Origin: Pelargonium tetragonum
Lineage: Eukaryota > Streptophyta > Magnoliopsida > Geraniales > Geraniaceae
Assembly: GCA_036897445.1 (NCBI GenBank)
Contig: JAYMTL010000003.1
Coordinates: forward strand, 25,001 to 89,000
Direction: 5' to 3'
DNA length: 64,000 bases
Shown here: in pieces, positions 11,961-25,079 of the stretch
How the letters are laid out: each line of letters starts with the position of its first letter
How positions within the stretch are numbered: position 1 is the stretch's first letter
The notes under the pieces: model-generated
Databases searched by the model: none
Told to the model about the DNA's origin: nothing
What the model saw: only the letters and a program-made list of their open reading frames with translations
Translations under genes and position numbers: made by a program

Positions 11961-13050
11961 TTTATTAAATGACTCAACTCTTTCAAACGGATGCATAAAA
12001 CGGAAAACCCGTGCTTTACTCTTTAAAATATAGAGCTGACAAAAAATGTCAGCTAGAATTTTTCTAAGTCGTAGCATTATGATATGAATGGCTTTATCTT
12101 ATAACTAAACAAGTAAACAAGAACGCAATAAAGCTGCCTATTAAAATGCCCTCCCCTCTTAATGGGTGCTCTTGCTTGCTAGGAGTTCTTACTGAGGTTC
12201 CCCTACCGGTTACCCTGTTACTTACTTCGCGAAAAGGTTTTAGTTAGGTATATTAATAACATACTACTCCCTATATTTGTACAAAACTTCGTTTATACGT
12301 AACTTAAAAAGCTTGTCTTATTAAGCTCTAGAAAGTTAAACTACCAACTACTAACCAGTATAAAGCCTTTTGGGCATAGTAAAGTATAAACATAAGAATA
12401 AAATATTCTTTGCTTTGTAGTAGGTGCTTTTAGGAATCTACTTATAGGCAGGAAAAGTTTGAGCTTTAGTTAACCCATATACTAAAATTCGTTTTCAAAA
12501 GGGAGCTTTGTAGAATCTTGAAGCCTCTTCTTAGTAGTTTATACCTAATGTAAGGGGAATTCCTGTTCAGGGTACTGGGGGGTTATTCGCAGCTCCTTGT
12601 AAGCTTTTACAGACACATAACCAAAGGCATTTCCTTTACTTAAATTAAACTACGACCCCTTTACGCGGCTCGTACAATACGCTGTAGGACTTCTTGGGGT
12701 ATGATTCTACATTTTTATTCGGCGAGGCTTTTCCCTTTTTTAATCGTATCCTTAGTGGTTTTATTAAGTTATTTTCTACGTAAATGCATCCTAGATACAG
12801 CGAGGCTCAGGAATCTATTACATCTATACAGGACACCTTGACCGCTTCTATCCAAGGCGGATACGTCATAAGTATTACAACTACCTTTCTTTACCTTATT
12901 ATAACTCAACGACTCCAGGAAAAAGGTAAAGCCCTCTAGCATAACCCGGTTAACAAACTCTTTCCATTTTCATCAATTTCTAACATTCTATACTGTTAAG
13001 ACTTTTTCTATTCTATATACGTTATAAGTTCTTGGCTAGGCTGGGGATAA

Positions 13051-13062
13051 GGGGGGGGGGGG
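13051..13062 (+). repeat. G12 homopolymer
   Basis: Twelve G in a row stand out in DNA of about one third G+C. Two shorter runs, G10 at 25070-25079 and G7 at 44989-44995, lie on the same strand. No surrounding repeat is shared. Confidence 0.8.
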
Positions 13063-15182
13063 TAACTGCAGTGTCAAGCCATAAGAAAGTCGAAATAGCA
13101 GCAAAGCTTGTTTACAAGACTTTATTACCTTTATCAAGAAGAGGTATACCTGACACAAAACCCTTTTATTCAGGGAACTCCCAAAGCCTTATAGAGAAAT
13201 TACTAAGGTAAGAGGTAAAGAGTAAACCTTTAAATACGGATTGTACGGCCCTTTCTGATACAATGCACTTTCGGAGGCTTTCCGAGAACCCCCTTTTTAC
13301 AATAAACGGGGTTTCTAGTATATAAAACATAAACTTAAATTGCGGATGTTCTTGCTTAGTGCTCCTTCATCGGTAGCTAACTCAGAGATTTAAGACTTAC
13401 TTTACGGAGCTCTCTTTATGCCCGATAATAAGCTTTTTATTTCTAGACTTTAGAACTGGTTTTTTCAGACTCTGTAATAGATTTAATAAATTGTTGAGGA
13501 GACCCCACTCCTATCTCCTATGGGGAAGAGGCCAAAAGTGAGCTTATATGCTATATATATACTTGGATCCGGCAAGGTTGCCCTATATGGAAAATTTATC
13601 TAGTACGGTTTCTAAAAAGCACTCATTTAGAGGAAAGAATGCTGTTACATGCATAAAAGATCTTAGATTTAACAGCTCTTTTATCAGGTTTTAGTAAGTA
13701 TATAATCAGTGGAGAACCCTGCTCTGGTGGATATGGGTCCCATAGAGAACTCTCTTACGCTCAAGAAAGAATCCTTTATTATAGGAAAAGGAACACTTCT
13801 GAGTTAAATACAAAATACGCGACTAGTAACGGGGTCTTAAGGCTCTCAACTTAGGCTTAGTGAAATGCAAAACTCAGTATTAGGATATCCTAGAAAATCT
13901 TGGTATAACTAGGCGTTTTTGTTACATTTGACCTATTTTGTGTGCGTTTTCAGATATTTTATAATTTAAGTTTTTTAGATTCCTTATATCTTAAATTTGA
14001 GTGTGTTACTCCCAAGGGGGCATCCCGACATAAATAAGAGAAACTAAACAACATCCTACAAATGTATTTATTTTATAATACAAAATTCAGAACTCCTGTC
14101 AAGGAAAAGTTTTCTGTTGCTAATTAGGTACTTCAGAATTGTTACAAGGGGCTCTTTTTTTAGGATACCAAAAAGGCATACAAAGATTCAAAATTAGCTT
14201 TAGCTCTAGTTAGTAATAAAGCGGGTGTAACTGTATAATAAAAAAAAAGAATTCAATTTATAAGACGCTATAGTATTAACCCCTTTTTTGTATTTTGCAC
14301 AAAGAAGGTACTTCCTAACTGGCGAGGTCTACCGGGGGCAAGTGCTTTTAACACGATATGAAAGTGGCACGCAAAAGTTCGCTTAATTATTCTGAAACAC
14401 TTTAATAAAAATCTTGATCGGGATAAGTGCTAGGTTTACTTTTTTTCAAAAAAAAAAGCTAGGAGCCCCTTAGACAGGTAGTCTCGTTCTTATTATACAT
14501 AATTGTGGGTAATTTTAAATAAGGATTAAACCAAGGGACACTAGGTAACGAAGTTAAAGGATTTTCCTTCTATTGTGTATACAACAGAGTATAAACGCAA
14601 GTCCCGAAGGCTCCTTTGAGACTGCCTTTTGACTTTTGACAATAGGTTCCGGTATTCTCCTTATAAAGAATTCTATAAGAAAGAACTTAATAAAAAGGGC
14701 AAAAGAAAATGATTCTATTATCTTGTATAAGGACCTCCTTTAACTACTTAGGGTATCCCTTTTAACTTAAATACTTTATGCTTCAGCAACTTGCTAGTAT
14801 TTAAAAGTTCTTTGCTGCCGCCCTTAAAAGGATTGAATTGACTAAAAGAATCTCAGATACATTTAGCACATGAACCGCCTAGGTTTAGATTTCCAGATTA
14901 TTATAATCCAGATCGAACACCTCTCTCTTAAAATGACTTTTCTATTCTTGATCGATAAAAAAGGGAGAACTTTATCTACTATATTCAAAAGGCAACTCCT
15001 TATTTAAGAGGTTAACAGTGCACTACAGTATAAATTCGTACTGATATAAACCCGAAAAACCCCTTTTAAATTAGTATCTAGTTTTTTAGTGGAAGCTCTA
15101 GAGCTCAAGACTTCCTGCCCAGTTTCCTTGTCATAAATTTTTGTTATTCCTTATATCTTCCTTATCCTTATAAATAGAGAGG

Positions 15183-15198
15183 AGGTAATGTAATTAAT
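15183..15198 (+). repeat. 16-base word, 15/16 T form
   Basis: AGGTAATGTAATTAAT differs from the consensus only in its last base. It is preceded by GAGAGG and has no other family words nearby. Confidence 0.6.
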
Positions 15199-17549
15199 AC
15201 CAGTAAATACCTATTGAGAGCCTTAAGGTCCCAGACTGTCCAAATTAGGCCTTTAAGCAGTACCCCTATTATCTTACCTTAGCCTGTTATTACCCGATTT
15301 CGCAAGGAGATTTAAAGTACGGTCTCAAACTCAAAAGTGTGTACTAGTCAAAGTAAAAAAAGAAAAATTTCAAAAGGAGTTCTATATCTTAGCTAAATCG
15401 GATAGGTTAAGGTACCAAAATTTCATATAATTTTATATACTATATACACAGCGCTTGTATGAATGCAAAAATTAGATAAACCGGTCTTTAACTCAGCTCA
15501 AATAAAAGCCAAGAGTTCTCCTCAGGATATCCGTTTGTAATCCCCTCCAAAAAATCCGGCCTTCGACTTTTCCTTTTTACGCGCTGTGCTAGCCTTTTTC
15601 AAATTCCATGATAAAGAGAGTTGTTTAGTTAGTAGGATCCTCATTTTGGTGAACAAGAGGTATAAAAAATGACTATAGTAGGATACTTGTTTGCCCTCAT
15701 TACACACGGATTTCTTAACTAACAAACTATCTTCAAATAGAAACTCCCCCTTTATGCGTTATGCAACAAAACAGATTCAAGGAATCCCTTTCTGGCGAAA
15801 GCTCCGCGTTTTCCTAAGCAGTAACACCACATTTCACTTTATAGAAGCTGCAACCTAGTTGTCAACTACTTTTTAATCATGTACGCATTAAAAGCTCAAT
15901 ACTGTCTAGTCTTCTATTGAATCCAAACAAAGGATTCAGTGCCGTCAATTTTAATTAGCGCCTCTCACTAAAGAAAGCCCCTATAAATATAAAACACCTC
16001 CTCCGGGAGCTAGGCTTAAATGCATCCCATTTCGATCTCGAAGAATGCCTCACTGAATTCCTAAATATTGCCTCTATTATCTCATACTGGATTACCTAAA
16101 ATAAAGGAATTCCCTCCTGAAAATAAACTACAGCTAAACCCTTGACTTTTTTAAGGGTAACAAAAAAACTAGTTTAACGGTAAGCTGTCTAAATCTAATA
16201 CCCTTATTTTCTTGTATGTCTAGAGCCTCAAAATTGTCCTTATTTCTGAAGTACAAGGCACCCCTTACTAAGGGCTTTTAGTTAGTAAAACCCTAAAAAA
16301 ATTTCTTTTCTCTTTTATAAGGATTCGGGCTTAGTGCTTTTCCGAGAGTTATAACAAGTAAAGAAGGATTTCATATTCTCAAGTTAACCGGGCAGGCTTT
16401 TGCAAATACGTAGCTTCACGAGGTAGGTATAGGGAATTGCAGAATTTATAATCATATACAAATACTAGGGGTTTTTAATACGTACTGTAACGAGCCAGCT
16501 CCTTCACTCTTTTTGCATAAGGATTTTCTGTACTCTTTTGTATTGAATAAATAGAAGTATATTTTACCTGTTTTAACTCGGTGAGGCTTACTTAACAGAA
16601 TGTAAGCCGAAGCAAGGAGTTTCATTTTCTTAGATTCTGTGAATTGGGATTTTCAAAGGGGCTAAACTTAGTAAAAAATCTTCCTTATGCTATGACAAAG
16701 TCTTAATTTAGTCGATCGGAATAACCGCATTTAAAGAGTTCTGGTCAGTTATTTTTAGCCTTACTCGTATCTAGTGGAAATTTTACTAAAATACGTACCC
16801 GAGTTACCCTATTAAAAACAGGGGGATTTACCCAAGTAGCACCCACCTTAGAGATTTAGAGTCCCCTTAGGTCAAGGATTACCTGGAGTTACTTTACATA
16901 CTTCGAATTTTTAAATAAAAAACTTTGTCTTAGCTTTTTCTTGTGGGTCAAAAAGGGCTTGTCACTTAAATCGGTTCGGTGTAGAAGCATTGCCAATTAA
17001 CAAGAAAGTATCCCGTATTATCTAGCTGCTTTTTAGGATATTCTTCTAAAGAAAGTAATAACTTTTGAGATCCTAGAGGCTCCCTGCACAAGGGGCCTTC
17101 GTCAGCTAAAAATTCAACGACAAAAGGAATACTGCACTAATTTGTAATTAGACTGAGCTTAGTTATAAGCTGTATAGTTGGGTGCACTGAGGCAAGCAAA
17201 TCTAAAAATTAGGCCCTATAACTAAAACTATTTATTCCATAGCAGTGAGTGATACCTCTGGTGGAGGTGAAATACCTTTCTAATTCAAGGCAATAACTAT
17301 AAAACGAAGCAGACTTTTTAATACCAGTTTCCTTCTACAGGGACTCTCGTATCTAATCTATATTGACCCGCTAGTTTTTTAGCTCTAAACAAGTACAAAA
17401 TCCGTTTATTCTATCGAAAGCCCTTATTACAGTAGCTCTTAACAGGCTATATCTTGTGCTTAAGGGTATTCTTTCTCCACATTAATATGTTATTAAAAAT
17501 GATAAGGCCCCCTCGTGTGCGAAAACACAACTTTAATGTACATAACGGA

Positions 17550-17650
17550 TTCTCTCAAAAAGGGAATAAGAAGGCTGCAAAAGAATAAGGCTATCAATAT
17601 GAAAATCACTTAGAAAAAGAGGAGCGCTGATTTCAAATTCTATCTAAGCT
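17550..17650 (+). repeat. Repeat fragment shared with 21246-21271
   Basis: Positions 17573-17597 match 21246-21271 over 25-26 bases with one substitution and one inserted base. The shared words are GGCTGCAA and then AAGGCTATCAA. The next bases, AAGAGGAG and similar purine-rich words, are also alike in character but do not align cleanly. This is direct evidence that a common repeat lies at both sites. Confidence 0.65.
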
Positions 17651-18239
17651 ATTTACTAAAACTTAAGAAAATAGGAAGATTAGCTGTATAGGATAGCCTT
17701 AGATATTGTATATGGGTAGTTTTTAAGAGATGTTACTCTTTGTGTTATGTCTTTCTTAAGGAGTGTATAAGCTTAAAGGGTATAGGGTAAGAGTCTAGGA
17801 AGCTGTACCAGTATTTCCCTTTGCTTTCTTATCTAAAAAAGGTAACTCAAGAAAAAAGCAGCAGTAGAACCCGTGTTAAATGAAGTGAAATTTGATAATA
17901 AGGGTAAATTCCTTGTTATTCTACTAAGTATGCTGCTTCCTAACTTGATTTAGGGTCAGTTCTAAAACCTGCAATCTATAAGTTTTCGAGAGTCTCTATT
18001 ATAAGATAAGAATGGAATGCTAGAAGTTCTAATCTATTTCTAGTTTTTTTACAATACCCACAGTCTTGCTGTTAGGAAATGTAGTCTCAAGTCTTACTCT
18101 ATAGGTATTCCTCCTTATTATACTAGTTATGGAATAGATAGTTAGGATAGGGTATAGTCCGCTTCTCTGTCTTTACCGTTAAAAGAGGAAGGTTAATGCA
18201 TAATAGTTACTTGAGTACGCATGCATTTATAGGCCACTT

Positions 18240-18500
18240 TTCTTTGACCTAGATTCTTCTTTCTTTTACTTAAAAGAAAGTACTTAGTTTCCTAGTTGAC
18301 TTAGTAGGCTTAGTTGATTTACTTGTTTCTTAAGCAGCAATAGCAGGAACAGAAGAAGCTATACCTTGACCTTGTTGCTTAGGAGCTATAATCTTCCTAT
18401 GCTTTTTGAGAGATTCCTGCCTTAAGGGCTTTACCTGTATTCTTGTAGCCCAGTTGTAAGCTAGTGAAAGTGAGTTTCTTATTACTATAAGCTTGCAAAG
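18240..18500 (-). repeat. Island of degenerate repeat family, Lys/Ser/Thr-rich reading
   Basis: On the minus strand this stretch holds GGTATAGCTTC (18355-18365), GCTATTGCTGCT, AAACAAG and then AAGCCTACTAAGTC. This is the same order as in the island at 1.2 kb. The downstream frame reads KPTKSTRKLSTFF before a stop; upstream, readings rich in Gln, Lys and Ala lie in more than one frame. GCTATTGCTGCT also recurs on the plus strand at 60359-60370. The upstream part reads like the minus strand of the 51.3 kb island in its Lys/Gly/Gln-rich character. The family is not recognised and the copy is evidently broken. Confidence 0.5.
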
Positions 18501-19139
18501 GAAGAGAGGAAAGTTTTGGTATTACTAGTTATAGTTCTTATAAATTAAAAATAGAAAAGTAGAGTAAAGTCTTCCTTTGGGTATATTAAGGATATCCAAC
18601 TGAACTCTTAACTTTGCACGGGTCAATTCCAGATAAGGCAACTAAGAACCTAAAATCATGAAAAATCTCTTGAGTGTAGGGAAATAGGCAGTTATTTATA
18701 CAATACAAAAGTATCCTACGAAATCTCTTTTTCTTATATTGACTAGAATCCCCGAGCTCTCTTTAAAAAGACAACCTCGCGGAGCCGCTTGCTCTAGGAG
18801 CCTTTCAAATAAAAAATTCCGGAGTTCTTTGCTTCGTTGTTTGGTTCACCTACTATGATACCTTTTGAGTCAGAAGTTCTATAATATTTCAGGCTTTGGC
18901 CTTACTTAATCGGAGCCCTAGCTTTTTGATGACCAGATATCTCGTTTATTGCTACCCTACTCTTTTTCAACCTAAGCCACTTCCTTTGTACACACTCAGT
19001 AGAACTCTTTATTTATGGGTACTAAACTAGAACTTATTTTTATCTTCTTGTTACTTGTTGGATCCCGGACATCTAAAGAGCTCTTGAATTCCTTTACAAA
19101 GAAATTAAAATGAAAAAGCATAAAAGTGCGATTTCATTC

Positions 19140-19300
19140 CAAGTGTATATAATATTTAAATCTTTCCAAACCCAGTCATTCCTATGTTTTTTTTGTATTA
19201 CTCTATAGTCTTATATAATCTTTATTAATTCTAGTATTAATTATAGGAATAGATAGGAGATGTAGGTAGTTATAATAGTCTTAGGTATATACTAGTTAAT
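19140..19300. other. TA-rich stretch resembling parts of the island family
   Basis: The stretch is rich in TATAGT, TAATTC and TAGTAT words. It resembles in style the TA-rich tracts at 21650-21740, 24370-24475 and 62520-62600, but I could not align it with confidence. Confidence 0.25.
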
Positions 19301-19519
19301 AGGAGGATTCCTAAGAGTTTTTTTGGATTTAGACTGGGGTTTATAGGAGTAGTAGCTTTCCTGTCAAGGATGTTGTATTTTAAGCCCTTCTGAAAAAGCA
19401 AGTAATAAGGACTCCTCAGATCTCTTTAACTAGGTCGGAGTCAACTTTTTTCTAATTTATATAGGCTATTTCCCGAATGTGTCTTTGCTAAGAGAGCTTT
19501 CATTGCTAATTAGGAAGGG

Positions 19520-19600
19520 TTTTGTACTAGAATTGACCTGGAACAGGACTTGAACTCGTGGATTGATGGTCCAAGTTGTTTTAACGGATAAAAAGAGATA
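19520..19600 (-). other. Decayed tRNA-like sequence
   Basis: The minus strand holds GAGTTCAAGTC (19547-19557), a good T-loop/B-box. The flanking arms ACGAG and CCTGT pair at four of five positions. Upstream, TGGA..TCCA brackets a seven-base loop CCATCAA, placed like an anticodon arm but lacking the expected U33. The 3' flank TCCAGGT has no partner at the expected distance, so no acceptor stem forms. It is best seen as a remnant of a tRNA gene or a tRNA-derived short element. Confidence 0.35.
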
Positions 19601-20439
19601 GCTGGATATCTAATCTTTCTAGCACTCCCTTCTCTTTCAAGTAACGTTTTGTGGAATTACAGTTCCTTTTCATTCACGAAGTTAGAGTAATAAGGTATAC
19701 TGCCAGGGGAAGCCTATAGTAAGCTAACAGGATTTGGACTAAAGAATCCTTTCACGGGGATATACACATAATAAAGGAGTTCTTCGGAGCTTTTGAGTTA
19801 GGAATAAGGTCTATAATTATAATAAGGGAACCCTATATACTACCGCTTTGATAGAGCCCCTTTTTCGGAAGACTTCAATTTTTCTCAATACCTCTGAATT
19901 ATAGCTAGTAACTAATCCGGGGTCTACTTTACTTGTCAAGGGGCTCCTTTAGGAATTTAAAACTCCCTTATTTGTAATAGATTACCAAGAAGCCTCTCAG
20001 TAACTATACTTTATAGGGCTGCCTAGTTTTTTGGGATTCCTATATGTATTAATTTTCCTGTTTCTTCTACTTATAATAAATTTTCTTTTCTTTTTTCCAA
20101 TTTCTTTGGTTTAAAAAAAGCTAAATCTTGCTTGGTTAAGTTCCTATATTTAGTACTAAACCTGAGGAGCCCTCCTATACCTCTAACCTTTTTGACTTTT
20201 TGACTTTTGTTTTTACCGAAAAAAGCTTTAGATCTTTATACTCCTAAAAGTCTCTATTATAATATAAAAGGGAACCCCTTAAGCTCCTTGCCTTAATATC
20301 TAAATAATTCGCATATTCACAAAAGTTAATAGAAAAATGACATAAACTAAAAATCTTACTTATATACCACGGGTTACTCTTCTATTGACCTTCAGTTCTT
20401 TAGAGATACACCCCTCCGATCCGGGCCTTATAGCCTATA

Positions 20440-21990
20440 ACTGCTTTCTTACCTACTTACCTAATAAATCTAACTTCTTACTCAGCTACTTAATAAATAA
20501 TAAAGTTTCCTTTCTTTCCTTACAACAAGCTTATAGAGAAGAAGAATAAGCTCCACTAAATATAGGGAACCATAACAGGAGTACAGTAGGTATAGCTTCA
20601 ATAAAAGCTCCTAGTCCTAATATGAGATAGGTATTAAAGCTCTTCCGAAGACTTAGAGGATCCTGATACAGATATAATACAGATACAGGCAAAGAAGAAA
20701 GCAAATACAAAAGTGAAATTTTAAGTAAGTCATTAAAAGATTAAAAGCGTGTTCCTATAGCGTAAGTCAATCTATTAAATGCTTATAACCTTAACCTCCT
20801 TCTCTAACGTTTCGGTCGGTAACATAAAATCTTTCCTATCCTTAGTATGTTTCCTCTATAACGATAAAGACATAGTACATCGAGGGATATACCTTTACAA
20901 CCTAATACAAGTAAAGAACAAAACTCCTATGCTATATTATGCTATTGTATACTTATTTACTATTCTACTATTTATCATTAAGTAACTATAAAACTAAACT
21001 AAAAGTACAATTAGGTTGGTTAATATAATAGCTACAATAAGACACGGGTATAGCCCATAACAACAAGCATAACTACAGCTCCTTTCTCCTGTAAGGGGGA
21101 ATACCTCACCTATAATCTTAGAATTAGTATTCTTCTAATTAGTTTACATATAAGCATACACTACTAATACTAAATAGGTAATATACCTTCTAAAAGAACA
21201 GAAAATCTAGCTAGAATACTTATACTTACTTCAATAATAAGTAGAGGCTGCAAGAAGAGTAAGGCTATCAAGATACAGAAAATAGGGGCTCATAAGAAGA
21301 AAAGTCAAGCTCTAAAGCTTAAAGGCTTTTTTCTTATATTCCTGGTCCGGTGTAATTCTCAAGGAATAAAAGGAGGAGCTAATGAAAACGGGCTCTAAAA
21401 GAGGTAAACTGAGACCAAGTTAAGGATAAAAGAAACTTGTAGAGAATCCATTGGCTAAGATACAGAATTCCGGGGGTAGGGAAGGTTTATATCTGAGTAT
21501 GAAAGCAAGTGAGCAGAAGAGTAACAAACGGGTTTAAGAAGAATAGATATAAGTTGGTGTTACTATAGCGTAAGCAGGGTATTCATAATACTATAATGGA
21601 TAAACAAACCTCTTTGACGCGATAAGAACATAAAGGAGGTATTGCCCTTAAACTAATACAATCTATAAGACTACTATTATCTATACAAGTATCTAATAGG
21701 GTATAATAAAGATACTAATATAGATAGATATAAACCGCAAAACCCTTCCTTACAAGAACAAGGAATATCCTAACTTCAATAGGTACGCCCCATAACCATT
21801 AAGAGGACTCCTATCAAGAGGAAGAAAACTAATAGATAATACTAAGAAACTCCGAGACTTCCCTATAATAAGTAATAAGAATCCTAATACAAGATTTCCT
21901 AGCTACAAGAGGAGTACTAGCTGCAGGAACCTTATAAGAAATGGAAGTATAGCAGCTTAGAGGGCTCTAAGAATGGAAAAGTTTCAAACA
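20440..21990. repeat. Largest island of the degenerate repeat family
   Basis: Family words seen here: GGTATAGCTTC at 20589-20599; TATAGCGTAAG at 20756-20766 and again at 21564-21574, 808 bases apart; the GGCTGCAA..AAGGCTATCAA block at 21246-21271; AGAGTAACAAA at 21518-21528; ATTCATAATACT at 21581-21592; and CTTAAACTAATACAATCTATAA-like sequence at 21647-21668, whose reverse complement matches 24453-24475. The two TATAGCGTAAG copies suggest a duplicated unit of about 0.8 kb, and 29544/30384 show a similar spacing. Frames are short; the 68-codon frame at 20779-20985 begins inside the repeat and is not supported as a gene. Confidence 0.55.
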
Positions 21991-24259
21991 AATAAGAGGG
22001 ATAGAACCAAGTGCAGGTTTTTACGAGAGAAAACTCAGCCATCCGGGAAGTTTTCGAAATAAAGGTGCGGAACGCCCTTACCTTAATTTAATAAAGGGTA
22101 GCCGAACCGGGTGTATTCTAGGCTATAAGTCTTGCTTTAGTCCTTAATCTTTTTAGTCTTTATTGCAGTTTTACAAAAAAAGTCTAATATCTAAACTCCT
22201 GAACTTTCTGTTTATATATAGATATAGAAGTAGCTTTACTAACGTTGCTGTACCAAAGAAGTTCCACTCTACAAATCGGGATTTTCTTTTAAGGAAAGTA
22301 CGCGCCAAGTGCCCTTATTTACTAAGTCTAACAAGGAAGGCTTTTAGTAGATATAAAAGAAATGGGGTTTAGAGGTTTTAAGAATTTCAAGTAAGAAGAG
22401 TTTCAAAGAATGTGGAAAAAGAGGGAGGATGCTTAGTATAGGGTTTTACAAGCAAGATAGGAGTAGAGTTTGCTGGACTTTACGTTTAAGAGTTCCTTAG
22501 AGAGGCGTAGTCTAAAACCTGTATACAAGAAATTCCTCAAGGTATACTCCCTTTTGTAGGTTTATTAAAAGGACCCCCTAAAGAGGATTCTTCTTGTAAA
22601 ATAAAAGGGGCCCCGTATGAGAGAAGTTAAAGATATCTTTAACCAGAATAATAGTAGTAATAACACAACATTTTTATCTAATTAAAGGAAGGCATATCAC
22701 TCCAGATCTAAGTTATAGCAGCGATATCTATTGCGCATTCTAGGGCAAGGAAAGGAGGATTTCTTTAAAAACTCCTTAATTCTTAATTCTTAGAACTTCG
22801 CAGGCCTATACATTTCCGTTTAGTAGATTTTTCTTCTTTTTCTATAAATACTACAAAAAGTAAAGTACTGGCTTTCTATAAGGTTTTAATCTAATTATAT
22901 CCGGTTTCATATTTCTAGAGTTTAGCTCACCCTGGAATTTGATTGGGAACACTATACTATTCACGTTTCTCCTCTTATGGGTTAAAGGCATAAAAAGAGT
23001 TCTTACTCAGGAGCAGGGAATTTATATGCATTCACAAAAAGTGTATATCCAATTTCTTTTTAAGGAATTTATAAATAAAGAAAAGACTGCATTGTATATG
23101 TAATGGGCTCGATAATTTTGAGATTCTAATCCTTAATACAAGTTTCTTAAGCGTTTTTGCTTTTAATATAATACAAAAATGAATTTCAGCATATCCCCGA
23201 GCTTAAACCCCTAAAAATTTGTAGCCAGTCCCTTAGGAGAAGCTTACCGCGCAGTAGGGAAGTACAGAAAGATTTACTGGATTAAATGTTAACTCTTAAC
23301 CTGACGTGTAACCCCTAGAGTTCTCAGAAAAGCCTTTTAGTACGCCCACTTGTATCGGAACAATCTTTAGTAGAAGCGGTGAAATGGGGAATAAATACAA
23401 GGTGAGTAGTAGTAATAGAAACAGAATTTGGTGAGTGCAGTGATTTTCCTAGTTGCGGAGTCCCGTGCCAACTAAATAGAAAGATATTTTTATGGAAAAT
23501 TTAGGCTTAAGGACGTATTAAGAAATTTGAAAGATTTTACCTTTACAGAACTCGAAAACAGGACTGGATAAATAGGGGCCTCGCGACACAAGTATATTTA
23601 CAACAGTAAGCTATAGTTAATTACTAGTGAAAGGCCCGAAGTACTAAAAAGAGGGCTGCTTTTACTCTCCTCAATTAGTACTACGAAAAGTTAGAATTTC
23701 CTAGCTCGCATAAATAAGCGAGGTTCCTTGGCGTTGCCATAAAATGAAAAGTACAGAAGGACTGAGAAAAGCATGAATCTCTATCTATATAGTATATAGA
23801 AGCTCCAGAGTTTTTTTTACCCTTTGCGAGGGCAGACTTTGTAAAGTTCTCCTACTCATCCTGCAAGTTTATTCTCCCTTTCATCTGACAAAAATGTTTT
23901 GACAAGCTTCAGCAACTTATTAGAATGCTTCCCCTTTCTCACTCCTATTCTTATCTCCCGTTAGTCACTTAGTGCAATCAAGAGTGTCTCTAACAGAATA
24001 TCCGCTGAAAATGCCTACCCGAAGTCCTTTTTACTAAAACGAATCCCCCTGCGGAATTGTTAGTATACAGAATATAGTAATAGAATACTAAATAGAAATA
24101 GCAGTTCGGTCTACTCAGTGTCTGTGTTTCAATTAGGTAGCTCAAAAGAAGTATCTCGTAATTAGACGTAAGTAGCTTAGTACAAAAAATCCCACTTCTC
24201 CGAAGATCCAGCTCACTCCTTTCCTAGCTATTCTAGCAAGTCCACTTTCTGGTGCATTC

Positions 24260-24480
24260 ATAGGCGTTGCTCTTGTTCTTTATTGGTGATTTAGCTCTTT
24301 TTCTTGTGAAAAGATATTAATGCGGACTTTTCTACCTACTACTTATTATATATTACTGGAATCTCTACCTGCTGTATCTTATAGTTCTTAATAGTTGTTA
24401 ATATAGTATTAGTTTAGTTACTTTTATGTATATAGATAGTAATTGATATTGTATAGTAGATTGTATTGGCTTAAGGCTTA
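24260..24480 (+). repeat. Repeat fragment, inverted relative to 21.65-21.74 kb
   Basis: TAGATTGTATTGGCTTAAG (about 24456-24475) matches the reverse complement of 21647-21668 (TAGATTGTATTAGTTTAAG). The TA-rich sequence to its left, with TATAGATAGT and TAGTATTAGTTTAG words, can be followed along the same inverted copy with lower identity. Confidence 0.45.
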
Positions 24481-24664
24481 AGGCAAGATTTATCTTGTTC
24501 TCTGTGCTTATCGCTAATGAGGACGGATCCTTGTAGTAGAGTGTAAGAGTCCTTTATCTGAAAGGAGGCTCATATTGAAATACTTAATCCAGAAGCCCAA
24601 ACAAAAAAGTGACTTTTTTATACTTTTATTCTTTCTTTTCTATTGAGGAGCAGTCTACCTACGC

Positions 24665-24745
24665 GTCAAGGACCTGGGATTTGAACCTTCGACATACTTG
24701 TAAACTAAATGGCGTTTTAGTTCCCGGTTTACACCATAGACCCCT
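24665..24745 (-). other. Decayed tRNA-like sequence
   Basis: The minus strand holds GGTTCAAATCC (24677-24687), a perfect B-box word. Upstream is a seven-base inverted repeat, AACTAAA/TTTAGTT, around 24694-24722, nested within GTAAA/TTTAC. It could be a long variable arm or just a hairpin. The T-stem pairs at only three of five positions and no acceptor stem forms. A tRNA-derived remnant is more likely than a working gene. Confidence 0.35.
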
Positions 24746-25069
24746 AAAAAGACTTCGCTTGTAATACAATAAGCTATCCATAGTTAGAGACAAAGGGTAT
24801 TCAAAGCCTGAATACAAAACATCTTTATATAAATACAAGGGGGATACCTAAAACCCAGGGGACTCCTCAAGGGGGCCTTGTCGATAGGCACACGGCCCCT
24901 TTAACATTCCAATAAGTTGTGCCGGGTAAGAATACGCAAGATTTAACGGATCCAAGACTCGAGTAGGTTCATAAAAAAGAATTTTCCACATCACTACTCT
25001 CTGAAACAAAGAACTTGTCTGATTTTTATAAGCTTTGTTTCAATAGCAAAAAGACTATAAAGGTCCCCA

Positions 25070-25079
25070 GGGGGGGGGG
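25070..25079 (+). repeat. G10 homopolymer
   Basis: Ten G follow TCCCCA in otherwise AT-rich DNA. It is the second-longest G run in the window. Confidence 0.8.

Larger units (their letters stand above)
11970..17540. other. AT-rich non-coding block, RIP-like texture
   Basis: No gene is recognised. Notable small features are the G12 run at 13051-13062, an A9 run at 14240-14248, a T7-C-A10 snap-back at 14440-14457, and one near-exact copy of the 16-base word at 15183-15198. Stop codons are dense on both strands. Confidence 0.5.

Noticed and set aside
15942-15950. CCGTCAATT, which resembles a conserved small-subunit rRNA word on the minus strand
   Set aside because: Only nine bases match and nothing else around it looks like rRNA.
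19520-19600. Functional tRNA gene
   Set aside because: T-arm and possible anticodon arm exist, but no acceptor stem forms and the U33 position is wrong. The same applies to 24.67 and 59.78 kb.
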